Origin: a virus
Length of the DNA: 39,100 nt
Direction: 5' to 3' (one strand)
IMG/VR virus record: IMGVR_UViG_3300018080_000328
Span: 1-39,100 of that record
Shown: positions 16,276-23,006 of the stretch, in pieces
How positions within the stretch are numbered: position 1 is the first letter of the stretch
Layout: each line of letters starts with the position of its first letter
The notes under the pieces: model-generated
What the model saw: only the letters and a program-made list of their open reading frames with translations
What the model was told of the DNA's origin: nothing
Database searches by the model: none
Position numbers and translations under genes: made by a program

Positions 16276-19200
16276 TGGCCCAGCGTATTTCGCCGAGGGG
16301 AGTGACCGTGACCTTTTGGGCGTTCCGTTTGCGCAGGGTATCCAGGGCTGGCGATTGCCAGTCCCCGGCAGTTCTGATATCGGCTTTTTGGCGGGCGTCC
16401 TTTACATCAACATACTCGACGCGCGTCGCCCCATTCCGCTGTTTGCTGACACTTCGTATTGAGTAAAGTTGCCGTCCGCCGTCGTCGGCGTCGAGTTCGA
16501 TGGTATCTCCCGGGGCAAGGGAGAAGACGAACTGGCCTTCGGGGTGGGTGCGGTTGACGACGGGTTCGTGTCGGCGCAGGCGCTGGAGAGCGTCGAGGCG
16601 CGTCACCATGCGGCCGATCCACTTCTTCCGGCCCTTCTTGCCTTCGACTTCGAAGATCTCGAGATGGTGATTGCCGCTGGGCATGACGTGGCGGGCCGAT
16701 GGACCGTCACCAACCGTCACGGTTTCGGCGGCCTTGCGGATGCGCACGCTGTGGATTGGGATGGATCGGCCGTCCCTGGTGGTGATGGCCGGGTGATTCT
16801 TCGGGGCTCCGAAGGCCTTCTTCGGCGTCGTGCCGAGGGCGCGGAGTTTGTCTCGGACGAGTTCGCGGACGGTGGGGTCGACGATGGCGTCGCCCTCGAT
16901 CTGTTTCGTAGTGAGACTTTGAAGGGGCTCGCGAATGTGGACCCAGCGATTGCCCTTGGCGTCCTGCTTCTCGGGGCTGTAGAGTTTCTCGGCATGCAGC
17001 GGACCGCCGACCTGGCGTTTGGGGCGGTGGGAAACGTTGATGGCCTCGATGGCCTCGACGGCCTGATCGAAGAAGCCGGGCCACGGGTCTTCGATGCGTT
17101 CAAAAAGATGACCTCCGCCTTCGCGGGGCCGCTGGGCAGCATCGGCCAGCGCCTTGACAGTAGCGGGGTTTGTCAGCGCGACGACCAGGGCGTCCACGGC
17201 GTGGTGGCGGTGGTCGCTGCGGGTTTTCTTGCCATCCTCGCCCAGGATGTGATTCAGATACCAGGCACCGCGCAGGAAGCCGGTGGCTGTGCCTCGCACG
17301 GCCTGGACCCTGCGCCTGCCCTCCGCATCCCAAAGGCCGCCGTAGAGAAGGCCGAGGTATTGAAGGGCCTGTCGGGATGCGTAGCGCGTGTCGTTCATCT
17401 GCTGCGTGACGAAGTCGGCTTGGTCTTGGAGGTCTTCGGCGATGAGTTGGAAGCGGCGAAGTTTCTCCCTCACAAGCCCGTTGTCGCCCTTGAAATTCTT
17501 TACCCGCTCGAGAATTGCTTCCCATGTCTCGGCATTACCGGCGTACGCCTCGGCCGGCGTACGGTTGCGCTTACGGTTTCGGTTCTCCGCCACCTCGCAA
17601 AGCGTCTTGTTCAGAAACGAATTGTCCAGGCATTGACTGAAGGGCACGATATGCTCGATATCGAATTGGGGACTGTCGCCGAACATGGAACCCATGGAAA
17701 TCGGCCGGCCCGTGTAGGGGCACTGCCAGCCACACTCTTCCGCAAGGAGTACCCGTTCGATGTCCGACCGACGCGGATTCTGGATGCCGGCCTCCTCGGC
17801 CAACCGCCTGGCGGCATCCTGGCGCTGTTTCTCCCGGCGACGGTTGCGCCGCGAGGATTCCTGCCGCTGGCTCTTGGATCGCCTCAGGTCGCGGGCGAGT
17901 TCAACGCGGATGACTTCAGGTTTCCCGTATTTCCGCACGATGGCGTTGACGACCTTCCGCAGTTCCGTAAGCGCACGGTGGACGGCCGGGTTCTTGAGGT
18001 GCGGCAGTGCCTGGGCGACGGCCGGGAGGGATTCGACAGGTTCGCGCTGCTGATGAAACTCGCCGTAGACCTCCTTCACAGCCGTAGCGTAAGGAACACC
18101 ATCCTCCAGGTAAGGCAGCAACTTCCGCATGGCCCGGCGAGAAAGCCGGGCGTAGTCAGATTCGAGTTCCGTTTCCGCGAACCGGACCGCGGCGTCCGGA
18201 TCGAGCCTCCAGACCTCCCGGCCACGGCGCTCCAGCGCATCGCGTTTCTGGATGCTGCGAAGGTCCTGGATGATCTGCTCGCGGTCTTCGTCGGAGAAGG
18301 TCCACCACCGCTCGCTGAAGATGTCTGCCAGTTGGGCATTCGTGCGGTTCCCTACGAATCGTTTCTCGCCCCCCTCCTCGAAGGCGAACTTGCAGCGGGC
18401 GCTGATGCCCAGGAGTTTCTTGGCATCCTTGAAACCCAGGTCGCCTTCTCGCTCCAACCGGTCGAGCAAGGCGTCCCGCTCGTCCGCGGTCAAGTAGCGG
18501 TGTTGGCCGTCCGGCTCGATGACGCTTGTATTCGTCACCTGTTGGACGAGGCGGAAACGCTGTGCGAGCGGAAGCGCAAGCGGCGCACGGCGCGAGTTCG
18601 GCTCGAACTCGCAAGGGCCGACCAGCCCCTTGGCACTCTTAAGGGAGCGTTGGAAGAAGATGGTGTCGTGCAACCGGCCCTTGAGGTCGGGCGTGAGGCG
18701 GTCCGGGTCGTGCGACGCCTGGGCGTTCCAGATCGCGTCGAACTCGTCTGTGTGCATCTGGCGGGAGGTCCAGCGGGCACGGATGCGCTGCTCGCACGGA
18801 TCGAGACCGGCGAGGTATTCGCCGAGAGTGCGGGCGCCAGCTTCCTCAATGTTGCGAGCAAGTTCGCCGATGGCCTCGCGGACCTGGCCTTCGTCCTCGT
18901 CGTCGCGCCGGGGCCGGCGACGGTTGCTGGCAAAGCCGCGGTGCTGGGCGAGGTGGTAGATGGCCCGGCCAAGTTCGTAGGGTTCGATTCTCTCATCCAG
19001 GGCTCGCGCCCGGAGGTAGAACGGCAGCGTGTGTGCGCGGCGTCGGCGGGAATCGGAGTCGGGCGGGAGAGATCCGACGTGCTTTTCGGCTAGTTGGCGG
19101 TCCAGTTTCGGGAGGACTTCGTCGGCCTCCCCTTCCGGAAGCAGTCCCGCCTCTTGCAATTGGTGTAGCAGCCGCTTCTTGCGCCGGGCCCGGCGGTCGT

Positions 19201-19417
19201 GCTGACGGCGCATAAGACGCGCCCTCCGCCGGGGCGCGGCCCGTGATTCGCCGCGGCCTGACTGGAAGTTTCCCTCGACGCCTGCGTCGAAAACGCGGGT
19301 GCCGCTGTCAGCAATGCCAGCCGGTTCTTCGTTCTCAAGACGGACGGCCGCCCATCCCACGGAATTGGCACCGATGTCCAAGCCGAGAATGTAGTTACAG
19401 CGTTCCTGACGCGGCAT
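16268..19417 (-). CDS. cas9: Cas9 endonuclease, compact type II-C
   Basis: This is a 1049-aa RNA-guided DNA nuclease that cuts both strands of targets matching its crRNA, using tracrRNA. All catalytic parts are intact: RuvC-I with D14 (LGLDIGANSVGWA), an Arg-rich bridge helix (about 58-92), RuvC-II with E506 (VIRVELARDL), an HNH domain with D586, E588 and H589 (FDIEHIVPFSQCLDNSFLNK) plus N612, and RuvC-III with H739 and D742 (DHRHHAVDALVVAL). The PAM-interacting C-terminal region covers about 800-1049. The size is typical of the short II-C group. The ATG at 19417 has AAGGAG 7-8 bases upstream. Its predicted promoter lies within the tracrRNA gene, on the opposite strand. The PAM cannot be read from the sequence. 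Confidence 0.98.
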   Translation of the reverse strand: MPRQERCNYILGLDIGANSVGWAAVRLENEEPAGIADSGTRVFDAGVEGNFQSGRGESRAAPRRRARLMRRQHDRRARRKKRLLHQLQEAGLLPEGEADEVLPKLDRQLAEKHVGSLPPDSDSRRRRAHTLPFYLRARALDERIEPYELGRAIYHLAQHRGFASNRRRPRRDDEDEGQVREAIGELARNIEEAGARTLGEYLAGLDPCEQRIRARWTSRQMHTDEFDAIWNAQASHDPDRLTPDLKGRLHDTIFFQRSLKSAKGLVGPCEFEPNSRRAPLALPLAQRFRLVQQVTNTSVIEPDGQHRYLTADERDALLDRLEREGDLGFKDAKKLLGISARCKFAFEEGGEKRFVGNRTNAQLADIFSERWWTFSDEDREQIIQDLRSIQKRDALERRGREVWRLDPDAAVRFAETELESDYARLSRRAMRKLLPYLEDGVPYATAVKEVYGEFHQQREPVESLPAVAQALPHLKNPAVHRALTELRKVVNAIVRKYGKPEVIRVELARDLRRSKSQRQESSRRNRRREKQRQDAARRLAEEAGIQNPRRSDIERVLLAEECGWQCPYTGRPISMGSMFGDSPQFDIEHIVPFSQCLDNSFLNKTLCEVAENRNRKRNRTPAEAYAGNAETWEAILERVKNFKGDNGLVREKLRRFQLIAEDLQDQADFVTQQMNDTRYASRQALQYLGLLYGGLWDAEGRRRVQAVRGTATGFLRGAWYLNHILGEDGKKTRSDHRHHAVDALVVALTNPATVKALADAAQRPREGGGHLFERIEDPWPGFFDQAVEAIEAINVSHRPKRQVGGPLHAEKLYSPEKQDAKGNRWVHIREPLQSLTTKQIEGDAIVDPTVRELVRDKLRALGTTPKKAFGAPKNHPAITTRDGRSIPIHSVRIRKAAETVTVGDGPSARHVMPSGNHHLEIFEVEGKKGRKKWIGRMVTRLDALQRLRRHEPVVNRTHPEGQFVFSLAPGDTIELDADDGGRQLYSIRSVSKQRNGATRVEYVDVKDARQKADIRTAGDWQSPALDTLRKRNAQKVTVTPLGEIRWAND

Positions 19418-19428
19418 CAGAATTCTCC

Positions 19429-19457
19429 TTGACAGTGCGGTCCCGTTTGGTTATGAA
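19429..19457 (+). promoter_or_regulatory. tracrRNA promoter
   Basis: A perfect -35 TTGACA (19429-19434) and a -10 TATGAA (19452-19457) are separated by exactly 17 bases. Start would be near 19465, the first base before the anti-repeat. The promoter lies within the 5' leader of the divergently transcribed cas9 mRNA, 12 bases from the cas9 start codon. Confidence 0.75.
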
Positions 19458-19465
19458 GGCGTACA

Positions 19466-19494
19466 AGTGTACCTGAGCGGCGATTGTTCCTCAA
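19466..19494 (-). promoter_or_regulatory. predicted cas operon promoter inside the anti-repeat
   Basis: On the minus strand the anti-repeat reads like a CRISPR repeat and carries TTGAGG (19489-19494), a 17-base gap and TACACT (19466-19471), the same element pair as in the repeats. A start near 19459 would give cas9 a leader of about 41 bases. Its -10 occupies the first bases of tracrRNA, while the tracrRNA -10 lies in the cas9 leader, so RNA polymerase cannot occupy both at once. Confidence 0.5.
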
Positions 19495-19545
19495 GTCACA
19501 GTAAGGAACTTTCGTTCCGCGGGCAACGCCCCACGGGGCGCACCC

Positions 19546-19585
19546 GGCACCTCCTCCCGCAAGGATGAAGGGGTGCCTTCTTTTT
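19546..19585 (+). terminator. tracrRNA terminator
   Basis: GGCACCTC (19546-19553) pairs with GGGGTGCC (19570-19577), 8 bp with one G-U pair, followed by TTCTTTTT (19578-19585). A smaller hairpin GAAGG-GGTG-CCTTC (19567-19580) directly before the T5 run could serve as well. Confidence 0.75.
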
Positions 19586-19666
19586 GGGATGAGGACAAGG
19601 GGTTGAGGCCGAGGCTCTCCAGGTGTTTCGGTGAAGGGGTGCCTTCTTTTTGGGATGAGGACAAGG
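19566..19666. repeat. 35-bp direct repeat, two copies 66 bp apart
   Basis: The 35 bases at 19566-19600 recur without change at 19632-19666, with 31 different bases between them. Each copy contains a short palindrome (GAAGG/CCTTC) and a T5 run. The first copy includes the 3' arm of the tracrRNA terminator. On the minus strand the copy at 19632-19666 continues into CCGAAAC, resembling the GAAAC end of many type I/III CRISPR repeats, whereas the other copy does not. It could be a one-spacer mini-array of another CRISPR type, or a duplicated terminator. Confidence 0.6.
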
Positions 19667-19805
19667 TGACGTGTTCGACTGATGGCAAAGAAAAACGTAG
19701 CCACACGATATGTGCCCCCGGACCGCTAGGCAAGGCATTTACAAACAGAGCCTGCGGAATTGACCTTGCCTGTATTATACGCCTTCGTGTATGGTATCCG
19801 CGCCC

Positions 19806-19870
19806 GGCCGGGTTGGACCGGCCGCGGCTTGTGCCCCGTACCTTTGTCCCCCCGAAGGTGCGGGGCCTTT
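19806..19870. terminator. two adjacent hairpins at the end of the prophage late operon
   Basis: GGCCGG/CCGGCC (19806-19811 with 19818-19823) is followed by a 12-bp stem GCCCCGTACCTT/AAGGTGCGGGGC (19833-19844 with 19855-19866, one G-T pair). On the plus strand CTTTCT follows. It lies about 110 bases beyond the last minus-strand phage gene and could end transcripts from either direction. No gene was seen between 19667 and 19974. Confidence 0.5.
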
Positions 19871-19974
19871 CTATGGTACACCCGCACTCGGCCAGATGAA
19901 CAGCCGCTTGCCTGTGCCGTTGCCGGCGAGGCGGGCGACCATCAGGTGAGGATGCCAGCAGGAGCAAAGCCGGC

Positions 19975-21066
19975 TCAGCAGTACTCGAACCCGCCGGGCA
20001 CGTCGTAGCGGAGCAGCGCGGCGCCGCTGGGGATGTCTGGGATAATCCAGCCGGACACCTTGTAGCCGTGTGAGATGCCGCCCGGCGGCGGTTCCGGGAT
20101 GCCGGGCCAGTTCGGCCTGGCCGTGCCGCCGAGCGCCGCGCTACTGACGATTTCCCGCCAGCCCGACGCCCCGGCCGGTTCCGTCTGCGAGTGCCAGAGG
20201 CTGTACGCATCCTCCAGCACGTCGTCGCCGTTTGCGTCCCACGACATGTGGGCGTCAGGCGGTTTGCTGGCGTGGGCGAAGAAGTCCACGCCGCAGGCCC
20301 GGTCACCAAGGTACTCCCCGGTCGCCAGGTAGGCGTAATACCGCTCCAGGTAGGCGACGTAATCACTGTACCAGGGGCTTCCGGTACTGTGACACTGCGG
20401 CGGTTCGTCGTCCGCCTGATACCACGGACCCCATTTCGCTTCGGCGTCGGCCTTGGCCAGAGGCCAGGTGGCCTTCGGGTCGCCGTCTCCCTGATAGGCG
20501 TTCGTCTCGCCCTCGTTCGACCATTCCGCCCCTTCCCAGTCCTGCTGGGGGCGCGTGCCGCGGGTCGTGGTGCCCCGCCACACGAGCACGTTCAGCGCGG
20601 CCTGGATGTCCTCCAGCAGCCAGGGGCCGAGGACGTCGCCTTCCTGGGCGACGCCGTACTGGACGCCCCCGCCCTCGGCCGGGTGGACGGTGTATCGCCG
20701 CCAGTTCGAATGGGGAAACCCGGCAGCGGCGAACACCTCGGCCAGGCTCCCGTAGCAATCGTCGTGCGGCGGCGCGGCGCCGCCCTCCCAATGGCCCGGA
20801 TCGCGCCGGACGCCGGCATCGTGCGAGACGACGAAGAAGTTGTGTTGGGCCTGGACGAACCCCTGCAGGTCCCGAATCCAGTTGTGCCCGCCGGACGCGC
20901 GACAGTGGCCGGTGGCCATGTCGCCCACGGACTTCTCGACGTACAGGTCCGTCTGCCCGTTGATGGCCCCTTGCCGCTCGTTCGCGGCCTTGATGAAGTC
21001 GTTCACGTCCGTCAGGGTAATCCAGGGGACGCCCGAGGCGCTCGACCAGTCGCGGTTCCAGCCCAT
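19975..21066 (-). CDS. phage virion protein of unknown function
   Basis: This 363-aa protein is rich in Trp, Gly and Asp and has no signal peptide or membrane helix. The start (MGWNRDWSSASGVPWITLTD) and an N-terminal stretch that names a helix (VNDFIKAANERQGAI) are followed by a long region with frequent W and Y (WYSDYVAYLERYYAYLATGE) and a Pro-rich end. It is the last gene of the late operon and starts nine bases after the preceding stop. Position suggests a tail-tip or baseplate-associated component; no family is recognised. Confidence 0.6.
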   Translation of the reverse strand: MGWNRDWSSASGVPWITLTDVNDFIKAANERQGAINGQTDLYVEKSVGDMATGHCRASGGHNWIRDLQGFVQAQHNFFVVSHDAGVRRDPGHWEGGAAPPHDDCYGSLAEVFAAAGFPHSNWRRYTVHPAEGGGVQYGVAQEGDVLGPWLLEDIQAALNVLVWRGTTTRGTRPQQDWEGAEWSNEGETNAYQGDGDPKATWPLAKADAEAKWGPWYQADDEPPQCHSTGSPWYSDYVAYLERYYAYLATGEYLGDRACGVDFFAHASKPPDAHMSWDANGDDVLEDAYSLWHSQTEPAGASGWREIVSSAALGGTARPNWPGIPEPPPGGISHGYKVSGWIIPDIPSGAALLRYDVPGGFEYC

Positions 21067-21075
21067 GCGTGGTTC

Positions 21076-21926
21076 CTAGCCGTCGACGACACGGGGCCAG
21101 TCCATATGCCAGCGGCCGTCCCCGTCCACGAAGAGGCCCTTGTATTGGTACGTCCCCGCCTCCCCGGGGTCGGGAAGCGGCGGCTCAAAGTACCACTGCG
21201 GATTGCCGTCCACGTCGAACTCCGGGCCGAAGAGGCGGACGACGGTCCCCGCATCGACCACCACCCGGTCCTGCACCAGGTACGCCTTCCCGTCGTCGGT
21301 CGAGTTGCGACTGCCGCCGCTGACGGCCTCGGTCCACGTCCAGCCGCTCGCCTGGTCGCCGCCGGTGATCTCGGCCCACAGGCCGTCGGGCTCCAGCGCC
21401 TGGCCGAGGCGGACGACGGCCCACACCACGCCCGTGCCGGACGCCTTCCACAGGACCCGGGCCGACCCGAACGGCCGGAGTTTCAGGTATCCCGTCGCCT
21501 CGGCCACGTCGGCGTACTCGTAAGTCTCCCAGCCCTCTTCCACGTCAGGCGGACCTGGCAGACGCCGGAGGCCCGGGCCCGGCCGATCCTGCCGGCGGGA
21601 ATCGGATCGAGGAGCACGGCAAACTCGCCGAGGTCGTCGGGCACAGAGGGCGTCCCGCCCTCGAAGGCGGGCCGCTGGCGGAACTCCGACTCGTTGTCGG
21701 CGGGGGTGATGACCGGGTCGCCCAGGGCGAGAATATCGAACTGGTCGCGGTCGCCGCTGTTGTTTCGGACCAGGACGATGCCGCCGTCGGCGGGGCCGGG
21801 CATCGGATGGGCCTTCGGCGGCCTGGCGCCGCCCTGATGTGCGCGGGCGGCGTCGCAGAAGGCGTTCCAGTCGCCGGCCTTCGGGCGGAACGGCTGGCCG
21901 CTCTCGACGTGCTCGAGGTCCGCCAT
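21076..21926 (-). pseudogene. phage virion protein, split by a frameshift
   Basis: The first part begins at ATG 21926 (MADLEHVESGQPFRPKAGDW) and runs through GRIGRARASGVCQVRL. The second, in another frame, continues with VEEGWETYEYADVAEATGYL, FGSARVLWKASGTGVVWAVV. Together they look like one virion protein whose middle normally reads through a G-R-A-x-x-S-G-V-x-x-V strand into an ILWKESGTG-like strand. The switch is near 21543-21552, where one missing base restores one frame. The two open frames overlap over 21483-21543. It may be a real frameshift mutation, a sequencing error, or two overlapping genes with the second starting at GTG 21543. AGGA lies upstream of the ATG, and the preceding gene stops two bases before it. 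Confidence 0.55.
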
Positions 21927-21928
21927 GT

Positions 21929-22789
21929 TCAGATTCCTAGGGCCGAAAAATCGGTCTCGTGGTAGACCTGGTCGACGTAGGCGCCGATGGCCTTGGCATA
22001 GAGCCGCCCCGCGCCGGCGTCCTCGGCCTGTTCGTACCGGCACCAGAGATAGTCCCACCCCCGCTTCCCATCCACGGTGATGCCGGTACCAGGGATGGTG
22101 AAGTTGGCCCGGTTCTGCCGGACGGCGAAGTTATAGGTGATCTCCAAGCCGCCGTCGCTGCGTGCGGCGCCCGCCTCATGGCCGCGGAAGAGACACTCGC
22201 CGGCGGCGCAGGTGATGGTCCGGCCGGTCCGGCTGTCGGTCACGCTGAACTCGGCGCTATTGACGGTGGCGGCCAGAGCGCGGAGCGTATCCTCGGAAGG
22301 GGCGCTGGCAGGGTCGGTGAAGACCTTCGTGACGGTGAACTCGTAGCGGGGGGCCTCGACGTCGACGCCCTCGATGTTGCCCTCGCCGTCGTCGCCGATG
22401 CCGTGGGCGGGCGGGGCCGCTTCCGCCCCGGGCGTATAGGCGCCGCGGTGGGCGATGGCGACGACCAGATGCTCCGTGCCGCCGCCGGAACGGCTGCGGA
22501 TGAGCGTCTCGCCGAGCTCGGGTTCGGGGCGCTCCGTCTCGGCCGGGCCATATTGGACGGCGCCCTCCCACAGGCAGACGGCGGGGTTCTGCGAGTCGAT
22601 GAAGACGGGGTCAACGTCCCAGGACTTGCGGTAGAGACCGTTGTAGGTGGCGGGGGCCTCGGCCGCCAGGGCGGCCTTGGCCTCCCCGCCGTCGGCCGTG
22701 CCGCGAACGAGGTAGCGCTTCTCGTCGCGCTTCCGCTGGCCGTCGGAGCCAGAGCCGCTGTCCGGCCGTTCGGTCACGGTGATGGCCAT
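21929..22789 (-). CDS. phage virion/tail protein of unknown function
   Basis: This 286-aa protein starts MAITVTERPDSGSGSDGQRK and is predicted to be mostly beta-strand. A Ser/Gly/Asp-rich N-terminus is followed by YLVRGTADGGEAKAALAAEA, a typical phage tail-protein beginning, and by two later regions (EFTVTKVFTDPAS and NFAVRQNRANFTIPGTGITV, GWDYLWCRYE). No catalytic motif was seen. It lies between the small Gly/Arg-rich gene after the tape measure and the frameshifted virion gene, in the place where distal tail or baseplate components usually lie. Confidence 0.65.
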   Translation of the reverse strand: MAITVTERPDSGSGSDGQRKRDEKRYLVRGTADGGEAKAALAAEAPATYNGLYRKSWDVDPVFIDSQNPAVCLWEGAVQYGPAETERPEPELGETLIRSRSGGGTEHLVVAIAHRGAYTPGAEAAPPAHGIGDDGEGNIEGVDVEAPRYEFTVTKVFTDPASAPSEDTLRALAATVNSAEFSVTDSRTGRTITCAAGECLFRGHEAGAARSDGGLEITYNFAVRQNRANFTIPGTGITVDGKRGWDYLWCRYEQAEDAGAGRLYAKAIGAYVDQVYHETDFSALGI

Positions 22790-22816
22790 GATGGGGCCCT
22801 ATGCGTGCGGCCGCTC

Positions 22817-22984
22817 TCAGTCCTGCCGGCCGGCGCCCTTGCCGCGGCCGGCGCCGTGGCCGGGACCGCTCTGCCGGCAGGGACCGGTGTTGCGGCCGTC
22901 GCGCCGGCCGCCGGAGACGCCGCGTCCGCCACCGCGTCCGTCGCGGGGCCGGCTGCCGCCGCCGGGTCGTGTGCGGGATGCCAT
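22817..22984 (-). CDS. 55-aa Gly/Arg-rich protein
   Basis: Starting MASRTRPGGGSRPRDGRGGG, this tiny protein is almost entirely Gly, Arg, Ser and Pro, with one Cys (NTGPCRQSG). A strong ribosome site (AAAGGAGAA) precedes the ATG, which argues that it is translated despite its low complexity. It follows the tape measure gene by about 20 bases. Composition resembles small GR-rich proteins of unknown role; no function is proposed. Confidence 0.5.
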   Translation of the reverse strand: MASRTRPGGGSRPRDGRGGGRGVSGGRRDGRNTGPCRQSGPGHGAGRGKGAGRQD

Positions 22985-23006
22985 GACGATTCTCCTTTGC
23001 ATCAGT

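Larger units (their letters stand above)
19465..19585 (+). ncRNA. tracrRNA
   Basis: Bases 19466-19501 are the anti-repeat: they pair with the whole 36-base repeat, with G-U pairs at repeat positions 1, 7 and 28 and one internal bulge (GTTCC against AGGG). Then follow a nexus-like hairpin (GGAAC 19505-19509 with GTTCC 19514-19518), a CGCCCC/GGGGCG hairpin (19527-19540) and a terminator. The layout (anti-repeat, GTAAGG, small hairpin, GGGCAACGC) recalls the Neisseria type II-C tracrRNA. It is transcribed divergently from cas9. The RNA loads Cas9 together with crRNA and supports crRNA maturation. The exact ends are predicted. Confidence 0.88.

Noticed and set aside
16469-19093. 874-codon open frame on the plus strand
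   Set aside because: Antisense of cas9, a result of high GC; cas9 motifs are all in the minus frame.
19417-20366. Minus-strand frames between 19417 and 20366 (95 and 291 codons)
   Set aside because: They cross the tracrRNA, the direct repeats and the end of a phage gene; their internal repetition (LVLIPKRRHPF) comes from the 35-bp direct repeat.
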